A stretch of DNA of 64,000 nt, from the NCBI RefSeq assembly GCF_002093665.1, contig NZ_MRWE01000001.1, positions 186,001 through 250,000 of the forward strand, given 5' to 3'. The translations under genes and the position numbers were made by a program. The first letter of the stretch is position 1; the number at the start of each line of letters is the position of its first letter. Shown here piece after piece: positions 18,127-28,638 of the stretch. Below the pieces are notes generated by a model. The model was not told where the DNA came from, made no database searches, and worked only from the letters and a program-made list of their open reading frames with translations. This stretch comes from Rouxiella badensis (GTDB lineage Bacteria; Pseudomonadota; Gammaproteobacteria; Enterobacterales; Enterobacteriaceae).

Positions 18127-18157
18127 GTGGCGGGTGAAACAAACTAAGGGGTGGGTT

Positions 18158-18247
18158 GTGAATATTGGGGTAATTATCGGCGGGCTACTCGTTCTTTTAC
18201 TGCTCGGCTATCTGGTCTACGCCCTGCTTAATGCGGAGGAGTTTTAA
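18158..18247 (+). CDS. kdpF: potassium-transporting ATPase KdpF subunit
   Basis: A 29-residue single-helix peptide beginning GTG AAT ATT, with core GVIIGGLLVLLLLGYLVYAL and end NAEEF. It matches E. coli KdpF closely. It stabilises the KdpABC complex in the inner membrane. Its TAA directly abuts the kdpA ATG, and AAGGGG upstream serves as ribosome site. The gene is easily missed because of its size and GTG start. Confidence 0.92.
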   Translation: MNIGVIIGGLLVLLLLGYLVYALLNAEEF

Positions 18248-19936
18248 ATGGCCGCTTCAGCGTTTCTGTTGATTGCCAGCTTTATGCTGGTTTTACTGCT
18301 GCTGTCTCACCCATTGGGCAAGTTTATGGCCAGCCTGATTGAAGGTGACATTGGCCCAAGGGTGGCGGGGTTCGAACGTAGAGTTCTGGGTCTGGCGGGC
18401 GCGTCCGACTCGGAAATGAACTGGAAACAGTACGCGATAGCCATTCTCGGCTTCAACATGCTGGGCATCGTCCTGCTGATGGCCATCCTGATGTTGCAGG
18501 GCGTTTTGCCGTGGAATCCGCAGCATTTCCCAAGCCTTTCCTGGGATCTGGCGTTTAACACCGCCGTCAGCTTTGTCTCTAACACCAACTGGCAGGCCTA
18601 CAGCGGCGAAAGCGCGCTGAGCTATTTCAGCCAGATGGTCGGACTGACGGTGCAGAACTTCCTGTCGGCGGCAACCGGTATTGCGGTCGCCTTTGCGCTG
18701 ATCCGCGCCTTTGCTCGTCCTTCAGGCAAGACTATCGGTAACGCATGGAGTGACCTGCTGCGCATTACGCTTTACGTACTGCTGCCGATTTCCCTGCTGA
18801 TGGCGCTCTATTTTGTCAGCCAGGGCGTGCTGCAAAACCTTGAGGCTTATCAGCACATCACCACGCTTGAAGGCGTACAGCAGACGCTGCCGATGGGGCC
18901 TGTTGCCTCTCAGGAAGCGATCAAAATGCTCGGCACCAACGGTGGCGGCTTCTTCGGGGCCAACTCGGCACACCCGTATGAAAACCCGACCGCCATGACC
19001 GACATGGTTCAGATGCTGGCCATTTTCCTTATCCCTTGTGCGCTGTGCTTCTCGTTTGGCCGCGTAGTGGGCGATAGCCGTCAGGGTCACGCACTGCTGT
19101 GGACAATGTCGCTGATTTTTGTGGTCTGCGTAGTCATTGTCATGGCCGCCGAGTTGCAGGGTAATCCACACCTGTCGGCTCTGGGTGCGACCAGCAACAT
19201 CAATATGGAAGGTAAAGAGGCCCGCTTCGGGATTCTGGCTTCAAGCATGTTTAGCGTAATCACCACCGCCGCCTCCTGCGGTGCGGTCAACGCCATGCTC
19301 GACTCCTTCACTGCCCTCGGCGGCATGATCCCAATGTGGCTGATGCAGATTGGTGAGGTGGTGTTCGGCGGCGTTGGCTCAGGCCTCTACGGCATGCTGC
19401 TGTTCGTGCTGCTGACGGTGTTTATCGCCGGACTGATGATTGGCCGCACACCGGAATACCTTGGCAAGAAAATCGACGTCTTCGATATGAAGATGACCGC
19501 ACTGGCGATTCTGGTGACACCAACGCTGGTGCTGCTGGGCACGGCGCTGGCGCTGGTCACTCCGGCCGGGCTGGCGGGGATTGGTAACCCAGGTGCACAC
19601 GGTTTCAGCGAGGTGCTCTACGCCTTCTCCTCTGCCGCAAACAACAACGGCAGCGCCTTTGGTGGACTGAGCGTTAACACACCGTTCTACAACCTGTCGC
19701 TGGCCGTGACCATGTTCTTCGGCCGCTTTGGGGTGATTCTTCCGGTGCTGGCCATCGCCGGATCGCTGGTCGCCAAAAAACGTCAGTCCGCAGGCAACGG
19801 CACACTTCCGACCGCTGGCCCGCTGTTTATCGGCCTGCTGATCGGCACCATCCTGCTGGTCGGTGCGTTGACCTTTATTCCGGCGCTGGCGCTGGGTCCG
19901 GTAGCTGAGCATTTACAAGTGTGGCTGGCGCACTGA
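18248..19936 (+). CDS. kdpA: potassium-transporting ATPase KdpA (K+ channel-like subunit)
   Basis: Membrane subunit that binds and conducts K+ in the high-affinity KdpFABC pump. The 562 residues contain about ten membrane spans and four degenerate selectivity-filter loops, seen at [35 protein letters not shown] and NNNGSAFGG. Length and loops match E. coli KdpA (557). It is the second gene of kdpFABCDE. Confidence 0.97.
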   Translation: MAASAFLLIASFMLVLLLLSHPLGKFMASLIEGDIGPRVAGFERRVLGLAGASDSEMNWKQYAIAILGFNMLGIVLLMAILMLQGVLPWNPQHFPSLSWDLAFNTAVSFVSNTNWQAYSGESALSYFSQMVGLTVQNFLSAATGIAVAFALIRAFARPSGKTIGNAWSDLLRITLYVLLPISLLMALYFVSQGVLQNLEAYQHITTLEGVQQTLPMGPVASQEAIKMLGTNGGGFFGANSAHPYENPTAMTDMVQMLAIFLIPCALCFSFGRVVGDSRQGHALLWTMSLIFVVCVVIVMAAELQGNPHLSALGATSNINMEGKEARFGILASSMFSVITTAASCGAVNAMLDSFTALGGMIPMWLMQIGEVVFGGVGSGLYGMLLFVLLTVFIAGLMIGRTPEYLGKKIDVFDMKMTALAILVTPTLVLLGTALALVTPAGLAGIGNPGAHGFSEVLYAFSSAANNNGSAFGGLSVNTPFYNLSLAVTMFFGRFGVILPVLAIAGSLVAKKRQSAGNGTLPTAGPLFIGLLIGTILLVGALTFIPALALGPVAEHLQVWLAH

Positions 19937-19985
19937 TTTCTACGCCAAACATGATTTGCACAACAGATGTTAAAGAGAGAATACG

Positions 19986-22052
19986 ATGACTCGCAAACAA
20001 CGTGCCCTGTTTGAACCCCGGCTAATCCGTACCGCGACGCTGGATGCAGTGAAAAAACTGGATCCACGCGTACAGTGGCGTAACCCGGTGATGTTCGTGG
20101 TGTATCTGGGCAGTATCCTCACCACGCTGATTTGGCTGGCGATTTTGATGGGTAAAACCGAGGGCAGCGCCGCCTTTACCGGCAGCGTCTCCCTGTGGCT
20201 GTGGTTTACCGTGCTGTTTGCCAACTTTGCCGAAGCGCTGGCGGAAGGCCGCAGCAAGGCGCAGGCCGAGAGCCTGAAAGGCGTACAGAAAACCAGCTGG
20301 GCGAAGAAACTTTACGAGGCGCGCCCTGAGTCACCGCCGATCAAAGTGGCCGCAGACAGCCTGCGCAAAGGCGACTATGTGCTGATTGAAGCCGGTGATA
20401 CCGTGCCGTGCGACGGCGAGGTACTGATTGGCGGAGCGTCGGTAGATGAAAGCGCCATCACCGGTGAGTCTGCCCCGGTTATTCGCGAGTCCGGCGGTGA
20501 CTTCTCCTCGGTAACCGGCGGTACACGTGTGCTGTCCGACTGGCTGATTGTCGAGTGCACCGTCAACCCAGGCGAAACCTTCCTTGACCGGATGATTGCC
20601 ATGGTTGAAGGCGCAAAACGCCGCAAGACACCGAACGAGGTCGCGCTGACCATTCTTCTGGTGGCGCTGACGCTGGTATTCGTGCTGGCGACCGCCACGC
20701 TGTATCCGTTCTCGCTGTTTAGCGTCGACGCCAGCCATGCCGGGACACCGGTCACAATCACCGTGCTGGTCGCGCTGCTGGTGTGCCTGATCCCAACCAC
20801 CATCGGGGGCCTGCTGTCGGCCATCGGTGTGGCGGGCATGAGCCGCATGCTGGAGGCGAACGTGATAGCCACCAGCGGTCGCGCCGTCGAGGCAGCCGGT
20901 GACGTCGACGTACTGTTGCTCGACAAGACCGGTACCATCACGCTCGGTAACCGTCAGGCAGCACAATTTTTACCGGCGCCTCAGGTGAGTGAACAGGAGC
21001 TGGCCGACGCCGCGCAGATCTCTTCACTGGCGGACGAAACGCCGGAAGGCCGCAGCATCGTCGTGCTGGCGAAACAGCGCTTTAACCTGCGTGAACGCGA
21101 TCTGAATTCGCTGAATGCCACCTTTGTGCCCTTCTCGGCGCAGACCCGCATGAGCGGCGTCAACGTCGGTGAAAGAATGATCCGCAAAGGGGCCGTTGAC
21201 GCTATTCGCCGTCACGTCGAGTCGAATCAGGGCCACTTCCCGCCCGCCGTTGAAGGCCTGGTCGAAACGGTCGCACGCAAAGGCGGAACTCCGCTGGTCG
21301 TGGCCGACGGTGCGCGCGTACTGGGCGTCGTCGAGCTGAAAGACATCGTTAAAGGCGGTATCAAGGAACGTTTTGCCGAGCTGCGCAAGATGGGCATCAA
21401 GACGGTGATGATAACCGGTGATAACCGCCTGACCGCCGCCGCTATTGCCGCCGAGGCTGGGGTAGATGACTTCCTGTCGGAGGCCACACCGGAAGCTAAA
21501 CTGGCGCTTATCCGCCAGTATCAGAGCGAAGGCCGTCTGGTCGCGATGACCGGCGACGGGACCAACGACGCCCCGGCGCTGGCGCAGGCCGACGTGGCCG
21601 TTGCCATGAACTCCGGTACGCAGGCCGCCAAAGAGGCAGGCAACATGGTCGATTTGGACTCCAACCCGACCAAGCTGATTGAAGTGGTGCATATCGGTAA
21701 ACAGATGTTGATGACTCGTGGATCGCTGACCACTTTCAGCATCGCCAACGACGTGGCGAAATACTTCGCCATCATCCCGGCGGCGTTTGCGGCAACGTAT
21801 CCACAGCTCAATGCGCTGAACGTGATGCACCTGCACTCCCCCGCCTCGGCGATTATGTCGGCGGTTATTTTCAACGCACTGGTGATTGTGTTTCTGATCC
21901 CGCTGGCGCTGAAAGGGGTGAGCTACAGGCCAATGAGTGCCGCATCGCTGCTGCGCCGTAACCTGTGGATTTACGGGGTCGGGGGGCTGGTCGTGCCGTT
22001 CGTCGGTATCAAGCTGATTGACCTGATCCTCACTGTGCTGCACATGGCCTAA
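19986..22052 (+). CDS. kdpB: potassium-transporting ATPase KdpB (P-type ATPase subunit)
   Basis: Energy-coupling P-type ATPase subunit, 688 residues. The phosphorylated aspartate is D313 in DKTGTITL. The TGES loop ends in S162, the position reported as an inhibitory phosphoserine in E. coli KdpB. The hinge motifs MITGDN and [11 protein letters not shown] are intact. A 49-base gap separates it from kdpA, and AAGAGAG precedes the ATG. Confidence 0.98.
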   Translation: MTRKQRALFEPRLIRTATLDAVKKLDPRVQWRNPVMFVVYLGSILTTLIWLAILMGKTEGSAAFTGSVSLWLWFTVLFANFAEALAEGRSKAQAESLKGVQKTSWAKKLYEARPESPPIKVAADSLRKGDYVLIEAGDTVPCDGEVLIGGASVDESAITGESAPVIRESGGDFSSVTGGTRVLSDWLIVECTVNPGETFLDRMIAMVEGAKRRKTPNEVALTILLVALTLVFVLATATLYPFSLFSVDASHAGTPVTITVLVALLVCLIPTTIGGLLSAIGVAGMSRMLEANVIATSGRAVEAAGDVDVLLLDKTGTITLGNRQAAQFLPAPQVSEQELADAAQISSLADETPEGRSIVVLAKQRFNLRERDLNSLNATFVPFSAQTRMSGVNVGERMIRKGAVDAIRRHVESNQGHFPPAVEGLVETVARKGGTPLVVADGARVLGVVELKDIVKGGIKERFAELRKMGIKTVMITGDNRLTAAAIAAEAGVDDFLSEATPEAKLALIRQYQSEGRLVAMTGDGTNDAPALAQADVAVAMNSGTQAAKEAGNMVDLDSNPTKLIEVVHIGKQMLMTRGSLTTFSIANDVAKYFAIIPAAFAATYPQLNALNVMHLHSPASAIMSAVIFNALVIVFLIPLALKGVSYRPMSAASLLRRNLWIYGVGGLVVPFVGIKLIDLILTVLHMA

Positions 22053-22082
22053 GCGGCCCGATAAAGAATGAAGGAATATAAA

Positions 22083-22679
22083 ATGACTAACGCAATTCGT
22101 CATCGCTATCTTCGCCCCTCGCTGGTGCTGCTGGTGCTGTTTACGCTGGTTACCGGCGTAGCGTATCCGCTGCTGACCACTGGTCTGTCGGCGCTGGTCT
22201 TCCGTTCGCAGGCGCAGGGCTCACTGATTTTTGAGGCGGGGAAACCGGTGGGTTCAGCGTTGATTGGGCAATCTTTTTCCCGACCTGATTATTTTTGGGG
22301 ACGCCCTTCCGCCACCTCGGATAGCGCCTATAATGCGATGGCGTCCTCAGGCAGCAATCTTGCAGTTAGCAATCCGGCGCTGGATAAAGCCGTGGCTGAA
22401 CGCGTGGCAGCGCTGCGTGCGGCCAATCCGCAGAGTGCGCCTCAGGTGCCGGTCGATCTGGTGACTTCATCAGCCAGCGGACTCGACCCGCATATCAGCG
22501 TTGAGGCTGCCAACTGGCAGGCCCAGCGCGTGGCAGCGGCGAGAAAACTGACGCTGGATCAGGTCAATAAACTGATTGGCGAAAACACCAGTGCACCTGT
22601 GCTGGGCTTTACCGGACAACCGGTGGTCAACGTGCTGCAACTGAATCTGGCACTGGATGCGTTGACCTCACAAAAGTGA
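22083..22679 (+). CDS. kdpC: potassium-transporting ATPase KdpC subunit
   Basis: Single-span subunit (198 residues) of the Kdp pump with a large periplasmic domain. One N-terminal helix (about residues 10-32) is followed by the family segment [14 protein letters not shown]. The start MTNAIRHRY is chosen because AAGGA lies before it; an in-frame ATG five codons upstream has no proper spacing. Its C-terminal part [12 protein letters not shown] is typical. Confidence 0.95.
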   Translation: MTNAIRHRYLRPSLVLLVLFTLVTGVAYPLLTTGLSALVFRSQAQGSLIFEAGKPVGSALIGQSFSRPDYFWGRPSATSDSAYNAMASSGSNLAVSNPALDKAVAERVAALRAANPQSAPQVPVDLVTSSASGLDPHISVEAANWQAQRVAAARKLTLDQVNKLIGENTSAPVLGFTGQPVVNVLQLNLALDALTSQK

Positions 22680-22700
22680 TGACCTCAACAATAAGAAGAC

Positions 22701-25442
22701 ATGTTTATGGTAGACGACGACAGTCAACGGCCTGACCCGGACAGCCTTCTCGCGCTGGCAAACGAGAAGCCGCGGGGTCAGCTCAAAATCTTCTTCGGCG
22801 CCTGTGCGGGCGTAGGGAAAACCTACGCCATGCTGCAAGAGGCGCAGCGGTTGCGCGCGACCGGATTAGACGTGATGGTCGGCGTCGTCGAAACCCACGG
22901 ACGCAAAGAAACCCAGGCCATGTTGCCTGGGTTAGACCTTTTATCCCCCAAACGCATTACTCATCGCGGTCGTCAGCTCAGCGAGTTTGACCTCGACGCC
23001 GCGCTGGCCCGCCACCCTGCCCTAATCCTGATGGATGAACTGGCGCATAGCAACGTAATAGGCTCACGCCATCCGAAACGCTGGCAGGACGTCGAGGAAC
23101 TGCTCGACGCCGGTATCGACGTCTTTACCACCGTCAACGTACAGCATATTGAAAGCCTCAATGACGTCGTCAGCGGCGTTACCGGCATCATTATTCGTGA
23201 AACCGTGCCCGATCATGTGTTCGACCAGGCGGATGAAGTGGTGCTGGTCGACCTGCCGCCAGACGACCTGCGTCAGCGCCTGAAAGAGGGCAAGGTTTAT
23301 ATCCCCGGTCAGGCTGAACGCGCTATCGAGCACTTCTTCCGCAAAGGCAATCTCATCGCCCTGCGCGAACTGTCTCTGCGCCGCACGGCCGACAGGGTCG
23401 ATGACCAGATGCGTGAATTCCGCGACACGCAGGGCAAGGAGCGTGTCTGGCATACCCGCGACGCCCTGCTGCTGTGCATCGGTCACAGCGGTGGGAACGA
23501 GAAGCTGGTCAGGGTAGCGGCACGACTCGCCGCAAGGCTTGGCTGCGTCTGGCACGCGGTTTACGTCGAGACGCCACGTCTGCATCGCCTGCCTGAAGGC
23601 CAGCGCCGGGCCATCCTTCGTGCTCTCAAGCTGGCGCAGGAGCTGGGTGCCGAGACCGCCACGCTGTCCGACCCGCAGGAGGAACAGGCTATCCTGCGTT
23701 ACGCCCGCGAGCATCATCTGGGCAAGATTGTTATGGGGCGTCGCAAAGAGCAGCGCTTCAAATGGGGCGCAAGCATCACCGACCGGCTGGCAAAAATCGG
23801 TCCCGAGCTCGACCTGCTGATAGTCAGCCTCGAGGAAGCCGCGCCGGTAAGTTCGCGGCGAGATCAAGACTCCCGCACCTTCAGCGAGCGATTTCGCCGT
23901 CAATTACAGGGCTGCGCGGTGGCGGTGGCGCTTTGCGCGCTCATCACCTTTATCTCACAGTTTCTGTATCCCTATTTCGATCCTGCCAACCTGATTATGG
24001 TCTATCTGCTTGGCGTGGTACTGACGGCGCTGTTCTACGGGCGCTGGCCGTCGGTGCTGGCAGCGGTTATCAATGTCGCCAGCTTTGACCTGTTTCTGGT
24101 CGAGCCACGCGGCTCTTTTGCCGTCACCGACGCCCAGTATTTACTGACCTTCGCCGTAATGCTTATCGTTGGCGTACTGATCGGTAATCTCACCGCCGGG
24201 GTGCGCTATCAGGCGCGGATCGCGCGTCATCGCGAAAAACGGGCGCGGCATTTGTATGAAATGTCCAAAGGGCTGAGTCAGGCAATGACCCCCGAGGCAG
24301 TGGCGCAAACCAGTCGTCATTTTATTTCAACCACGCTGCAGGCCAAGGCCGCCGTGCTGTTACCGCAGCAGCACGCCGAGGGTACGCTGAATTTCCAGCA
24401 GGGAGATCTTGCCGCAGGCCTGTCGATTGCCGTCGACGAGGCGATTGCCCGCTGGAGCTTCGACAAACAGTCTCCGGCCGGGGCAGGCACCGATACGCTG
24501 CCGGGCGTGCCTTATCAACTGCTGCCGCTGGTCGCGTCGGGGAAATCCCTCGGCCTGCTGGCGGTAGAGCCCCCCAACGTGCGCCAACTGATGGTGCCCG
24601 AGCAACAGCGCCTGTTGCAAACCTTCACCGTATTGATAGCCAACGCGCTAGAACGCCTCCAACTGACGGCGACGGCCGAAAGCGCACGGCTGGAGACCGA
24701 ACGCGAACAGCTGCGCAACTCGCTGCTGTCTGCCCTCTCCCACGACCTGCGAACCCCATTGACCGTGCTGTTCGGCCAGGCCGAAATTCTCACGCTGGAC
24801 CTGGCCAGCGAAGGATCGGCCTATGCGCCGCAGGCTAACCAGATTCGTCAGCAGGTGCTGAGCACCACAAGGCTGGTCAATAATTTGCTCGATATGGCGC
24901 GCATCCAGTCAGGCGGCTTCAATTTGCGCAAGGAGTGGCAATCGGTTGAAGAAATCATTGGCAGCGCGCTGCGTATGCTCGAGCCGATGCTCAGCAACCA
25001 TCAGATAACGGTGGATTTGCCCGAAGAGATGCTGTTGGTCAACTGCGACGCCAGCCTGATTGAGCGGGTGTTTATCAATCTGCTGGAAAATGCCCACAAG
25101 TATGCCGGTTCGCAGGCAAAAATCGTTATCAAAGCGCGGACCAGCGAGGACTGGGTCGAGGTTGATGTCTCAGACAACGGTCCAGGAATTATGGCCGGTG
25201 GCGAACGGCAGATTTTCGAGAAGTTTTCGCGCGGCAATAAAGAATCGGCCATTCCGGGCGTGGGCTTGGGGTTAGCGATTTGTCATGCCATTATTGACGT
25301 ACACAACGGACGCATCTGGGCAGAGAACAACCCGCAGGGGGGAGCCACCTTTAGCTTTATGCTGCCGTTGGAAAAATTACCCGATATCGAATCCATCGAA
25401 CCCACTGACTCCATAGGCGAAACTGATCGTGTCCCCGATTAA
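22701..25442 (+). CDS. kdpD: sensor histidine kinase KdpD
   Basis: Sensor of the KdpDE two-component system (913 residues). In order: the KdpD N-terminal domain with Walker A GACAGVGKTYAM near residue 33, a Usp-like domain (about 250-365), four membrane spans (about 400-500), a GAF-like segment, and the histidine kinase core with phospho-acceptor H681 in SALSHDLRTPL and ATP-binding boxes NLLENAHKYA and GVGLGLAICHAII. It responds to potassium limitation and controls KdpE. It overlaps kdpE by 14 bases. Confidence 0.97.
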   Translation: MFMVDDDSQRPDPDSLLALANEKPRGQLKIFFGACAGVGKTYAMLQEAQRLRATGLDVMVGVVETHGRKETQAMLPGLDLLSPKRITHRGRQLSEFDLDAALARHPALILMDELAHSNVIGSRHPKRWQDVEELLDAGIDVFTTVNVQHIESLNDVVSGVTGIIIRETVPDHVFDQADEVVLVDLPPDDLRQRLKEGKVYIPGQAERAIEHFFRKGNLIALRELSLRRTADRVDDQMREFRDTQGKERVWHTRDALLLCIGHSGGNEKLVRVAARLAARLGCVWHAVYVETPRLHRLPEGQRRAILRALKLAQELGAETATLSDPQEEQAILRYAREHHLGKIVMGRRKEQRFKWGASITDRLAKIGPELDLLIVSLEEAAPVSSRRDQDSRTFSERFRRQLQGCAVAVALCALITFISQFLYPYFDPANLIMVYLLGVVLTALFYGRWPSVLAAVINVASFDLFLVEPRGSFAVTDAQYLLTFAVMLIVGVLIGNLTAGVRYQARIARHREKRARHLYEMSKGLSQAMTPEAVAQTSRHFISTTLQAKAAVLLPQQHAEGTLNFQQGDLAAGLSIAVDEAIARWSFDKQSPAGAGTDTLPGVPYQLLPLVASGKSLGLLAVEPPNVRQLMVPEQQRLLQTFTVLIANALERLQLTATAESARLETEREQLRNSLLSALSHDLRTPLTVLFGQAEILTLDLASEGSAYAPQANQIRQQVLSTTRLVNNLLDMARIQSGGFNLRKEWQSVEEIIGSALRMLEPMLSNHQITVDLPEEMLLVNCDASLIERVFINLLENAHKYAGSQAKIVIKARTSEDWVEVDVSDNGPGIMAGGERQIFEKFSRGNKESAIPGVGLGLAICHAIIDVHNGRIWAENNPQGGATFSFMLPLEKLPDIESIEPTDSIGETDRVPD

Positions 25443-26112
25443 TATTCTGATTGTTGAAGACGAAAAAGAGATCCGACGCTTCGTTCGCACGGCGTTGGAG
25501 GGGGAAGGCATGAAAGTTTTCGAGAGCGAAACGCTGCAACGTGGGCTGATTGAGGCCGGGACGCGTAAGCCCGACCTGGTGATTCTCGACCTTGGCCTGC
25601 CGGACGGCGACGGGCTGGAGTATATCCGCGACCTTCGTCACTGGAGCAGTATTCCGATCATCGTGTTGTCGGCCCGCACCAGCGAAGAAGACAAGATTGC
25701 CGCACTCGATGCGGGCGCGGACGATTTTCTGACCAAGCCTTTTGGCGTTGGGGAACTGCTGGCGCGGGTTCGCGTTGCGCTGCGCCGTCACGCAGGAGGT
25801 CAGCAAGAAAGCCCACTGATTACGTTTGCCGACGTGACCGTCGATTTAATCAACCGACGCGTACAGCGTGCCGGAGAAGACTTGCATCTCACGCCGATCG
25901 AATTCCGTCTGCTGGCCGAACTGCTGGCGAACAGCGGGAAAGTCATTACGCAAAGGCAGTTGCTCAGCCACGTCTGGGGCCCGAACTACGTGGAACACAG
26001 CCACTATTTGCGTATTTATATGGGCCATTTACGGCAAAAACTGGAACAGGACGCCACCCGGCCGCGTCATTTGTTGACAGAAACCGGCGTCGGCTATCGT
26101 TTTATGCCTTAA
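25429..26112 (+). CDS. kdpE: response regulator KdpE
   Basis: OmpR/PhoB-family regulator of 227 residues. The receiver domain carries the phospho-acceptor D54 in VILDLGLPDG, and the C-terminal winged helix ends TGVGYRFMP. The start is GTG within kdpD, giving MSPINILIVEDE. It activates kdpFABC through the box near 17990. Its 3' end overlaps the tail of the convergent PadR gene by 11 bases. Confidence 0.96.
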   Translation: MSPINILIVEDEKEIRRFVRTALEGEGMKVFESETLQRGLIEAGTRKPDLVILDLGLPDGDGLEYIRDLRHWSSIPIIVLSARTSEEDKIAALDAGADDFLTKPFGVGELLARVRVALRRHAGGQQESPLITFADVTVDLINRRVQRAGEDLHLTPIEFRLLAELLANSGKVITQRQLLSHVWGPNYVEHSHYLRIYMGHLRQKLEQDATRPRHLLTETGVGYRFMP

Positions 26113-26791
26113 GCTCGGCGTCAATAGCGGCGAATTCAGCCTCGATAATTTCTGCTGCTTTCAACAAGGTCGCGTTGACCCGTTCCACCTGCTCAGGGCT
26201 GAGGTCGTCACGCATCACGTTGCCTCGCAGTACGCTGCGCAGACGGTTCATGCTGTCAGCAATGCCTTCCGCCAGGTTGCTCCCATGCTCGCGGCGTTTT
26301 TCACGTCTCGCCAGTCGCGCAAAGATAGCGTCAACCACCGCCTGATGTGCCGACAGTTCTTCCTGACCCGCCGCCGTCAAACGATAGCTTTTACGGCCGT
26401 TGTCACTGACCAGCGGCTCAAGGAAATCCTGCTCTTCAAGCAGCGTCAAGGTCGGATAGATAACCCCCGGACTCGGGACGTAAAGGCCGGATGACGCCTC
26501 TTCAATCGCCTTAATCAGCTCATAACCGTGGCTCGGTTTCTTCGCCACCATGGCCAGCAGCACCAGACGCAGATCGCCATGTTCAAACAGGCGCTGCATT
26601 CTCTCACCACGACCGCCACCGCGACGCGAACGTCTCTCGCCACGCCCTTCTCCACGCTCTTCGCCCATCGCAGCATGCCTTCCGCCGCGATGACGACCCG
26701 CAAACTCTGTGCGTTCATCCCTTTCTCCGCCATGGCGGCGGAGTCGGTCACCGTGACCGCGATGGCGGCCTTCCATAAATTTAGCAAACAT
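26102..26791 (-). CDS. PadR-family repressor, YqjI-like
   Basis: A 229-residue protein. Residues 1-64 are very rich in Arg, Gly, His and Glu. Residues 66-140 form the PadR winged helix: HGDLRLVLLAMVAKKPSHGYELIKAI, shown here by its core KPSHGYELIKAI, then SPGVIYPTLTLLEEQDFL. A helical C-terminal dimer domain follows. E. coli YqjI (NfeR), a metal-responsive repressor of a ferric reductase gene, has the same plan with a His/Cys-rich N-terminus. Here no reductase gene is adjacent. A palindromic operator sits on its own promoter, which suggests autorepression. AGAGGA precedes the ATG. Confidence 0.85.
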   Translation of the reverse strand: MFAKFMEGRHRGHGDRLRRHGGERDERTEFAGRHRGGRHAAMGEERGEGRGERRSRRGGGRGERMQRLFEHGDLRLVLLAMVAKKPSHGYELIKAIEEASSGLYVPSPGVIYPTLTLLEEQDFLEPLVSDNGRKSYRLTAAGQEELSAHQAVVDAIFARLARREKRREHGSNLAEGIADSMNRLRSVLRGNVMRDDLSPEQVERVNATLLKAAEIIEAEFAAIDAELKA

Positions 26792-26803
26792 AAAAATTCC
26801 TCT

Positions 26804-26840
26804 CTTTAGATATATCGAAATATTTTCGATATATCTAAAG
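26804..26840. promoter_or_regulatory. 37-bp perfect palindrome, probable PadR operator
   Basis: Arms CTTTAGATATATCGAAA and TTTCGATATATCTAAAG flank a TAT centre. The element ends 13 bases before the padR ATG and overlaps its ribosome site region. A minus-strand promoter candidate TTGTCA, 17 bases, TACTTT lies just upstream, so a protein bound here would block initiation. Confidence 0.75.
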
Positions 26841-26878
26841 TAGATCGACTTTCGCTCAATGACAAGGTTTTATACAAA

Positions 26879-26892
26879 TTTAGATATATCTT
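26879..26892. promoter_or_regulatory. second TAGATATATCT palindrome
   Basis: AGATATATCT, a 10-bp palindrome within TTTAGATATATCTTT, repeats the core of the operator at 26804 on the far side of the padR promoter. It is a likely auxiliary site for the same repressor. Confidence 0.5.
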
Positions 26893-26913
26893 TTTCAACA
26901 CAGAATTTTGAGC

Positions 26914-26944
26914 ATAAAAAAAGCGCTGTATAAACAGCGCTTTG
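26914..26944 (-). terminator. pgm terminator
   Basis: An 8-bp stem AGCGCTGT/ACAGCGCT with loop ATAA is followed on the minus strand by a seven-base T-run. It lies just downstream of pgm. Confidence 0.85.
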
Positions 26945-26971
26945 ATTGAGATTGCGAAAAGCGTTCGGGAA

Positions 26972-28621
26972 TTACTTCGCGTCGGCAAGGACTTTGCTGA
27001 CGATATCCACGGCTTCTTTCTCGATTTTTTCGCGGTGCTCGGCACCCAGGAAGCTTTCACAGTAGATCTTGTAAGCTTCTTCAGTACCGGATGGGCGCGC
27101 GGCAAACCAGCCGTTTTTGGTGATGACTTTCAGACCACCGATAGACGCGCCGTTGCCCGGAGCCTTGGTCAGGCGATCGGTAATCGGGTCACCCGCCAGC
27201 GTGTCGGCCTTGACCTGCTCTGGGGAGAGCTTGGAGAGCGCGGCTTTCTGCGCGTGGGTGGCTGGAGCCTGAATACGGTTATAGCTCGGCGCACCGAAGC
27301 GTGCGGCCAGTTCGTTGTAGTGCTCCTGCGGGTTCTTGCCGGTCACGGCGGTGATTTCTGCCGCCAGCAGGCACATAATGATCCCGTCTTTGTCGGTTGA
27401 CCAAGGCGTACCGTCGAAACACAGGAAGGACGCACCGGCGCTTTCTTCACCGCCGAAACCAAAGCTGCCGTCGAACAGACCGTCTACGAACCATTTGAAG
27501 CCCACCGGCACTTCGACCAGTTTACGGCCAAGGTCAGCAACCACGCGGTCAATCATCGCGCTGGATACCAGCGTTTTACCTACCGCGACGTCAGCGCCCC
27601 ACTGTGGACGATGCTGGAACAGGTAGTTGATCGCCACCGCCAGATAGTGGTTCGGGTTCATCAGACCCGCAGGCGTTACGATGCCGTGGCGGTCGTAGTC
27701 AGGGTCGTTGGCGAACGCCAAATCGAACTTGTCTTTCAGCGCCAATAAACCGCCCATTGCGAATTCAGACGAGCAGTCCATGCGGATCACGCCGTCGTGG
27801 TCGAGATGCATGAAACGGAAGGTCTGGTCGACAGAGTCGTTTACCAGCGTCAGGTCCAGGTTGTAGTGCTCGGCAATACGTTTCCAGTAAGTGATACCAG
27901 AACCGCCGAGTGGATCAACACCGAGTTTCAGGCCTGCTTTCTGTATGGCCGGAATGTCGATAATGTTGACCAGGTCTTCAACGTAAGGCTGCACCAAGTC
28001 TTGTTCGACGAGGTGCTGACCCTGCCAGGCTTTGTCCAGAGACTGGCGCTTAACGCCTTTCAGGCCTTCTGCAATCAGCGCGTTGGCGCGCTTTTCAATC
28101 ACAGAGGTCAGGTCAGTATCGGCTGGACCGCCATTGGTTGGGTTGTACTTGATCCCGCCGTCTTCCGGTGGGTTATGTGATGGCGTGATAACAATACCGT
28201 CCGCCAGCGCGCCGCCCTTTTTGTTATGGGTCAGAATCGCGTGCGACACCGCAGGCGTTGGGGTGAAACCGTTGTCTTCCTGCACAATGACGTCAACGCC
28301 GTTGGCAGTCAGCACTTCCAGCACGGAAATAAATGCCGGTTCAGACAGCGCGTGGGTGTCTTTACCTACGTAACATGGACCGGTGGTTCCCTGCTCTTTG
28401 CGTACTTCAGCGATAGCCTGAGCGATAGCCAGAATATGAGATTCGTTGAAGCTGTGGCGTCCGGCGCTGCCGCGATGACCAGAAGTACCGAATTTTACCG
28501 CGTGAGCGCTGTTGGACGGATCTGGCTGCAGCACATAATACTGCGACGTAAGTTGTGCAACGTTAATCAAATCGCTTTGCTGAGCAGGTTGCCCTGCGCG
28601 GGGGTTGTTAGCCACTGGCAT
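26972..28621 (-). CDS. pgm: phosphoglucomutase
   Basis: Alpha-D-phosphohexomutase that interconverts glucose 1-phosphate and glucose 6-phosphate, feeding UDP-glucose and glycogen synthesis. The 549 residues contain [11 protein letters not shown] near the N-terminus, the phosphoserine loop [12 protein letters not shown], the metal loop DPDYDRHG and the sugar/phosphate segments GEESAGAS and [12 protein letters not shown]. Only 17 bases separate it from seqA upstream, so the two are co-transcribed as in E. coli. Confidence 0.97.
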   Translation of the reverse strand: MPVANNPRAGQPAQQSDLINVAQLTSQYYVLQPDPSNSAHAVKFGTSGHRGSAGRHSFNESHILAIAQAIAEVRKEQGTTGPCYVGKDTHALSEPAFISVLEVLTANGVDVIVQEDNGFTPTPAVSHAILTHNKKGGALADGIVITPSHNPPEDGGIKYNPTNGGPADTDLTSVIEKRANALIAEGLKGVKRQSLDKAWQGQHLVEQDLVQPYVEDLVNIIDIPAIQKAGLKLGVDPLGGSGITYWKRIAEHYNLDLTLVNDSVDQTFRFMHLDHDGVIRMDCSSEFAMGGLLALKDKFDLAFANDPDYDRHGIVTPAGLMNPNHYLAVAINYLFQHRPQWGADVAVGKTLVSSAMIDRVVADLGRKLVEVPVGFKWFVDGLFDGSFGFGGEESAGASFLCFDGTPWSTDKDGIIMCLLAAEITAVTGKNPQEHYNELAARFGAPSYNRIQAPATHAQKAALSKLSPEQVKADTLAGDPITDRLTKAPGNGASIGGLKVITKNGWFAARPSGTEEAYKIYCESFLGAEHREKIEKEAVDIVSKVLADAK

Positions 28622-28638
28622 TTCTCCCTAATGCTTTT

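Larger units (their letters stand above)
17750..18157. other. ybfA/kdpF divergent control region
   Basis: This 408-base stretch has no gene. It carries the KdpE box and a long perfect inverted repeat just before kdpF (separate entries). A TGTACAAATTTTAACGTACA segment near 17830 lies on the ybfA side. The left part probably holds the ybfA promoter, but I cannot place its boxes with confidence. Confidence 0.7.

Noticed and set aside
19379-22103. Long antisense frames within kdpA and kdpB
   Set aside because: They are by-products of GC-rich codon usage in the kdp genes, with His/Gln-rich meaningless sequence.
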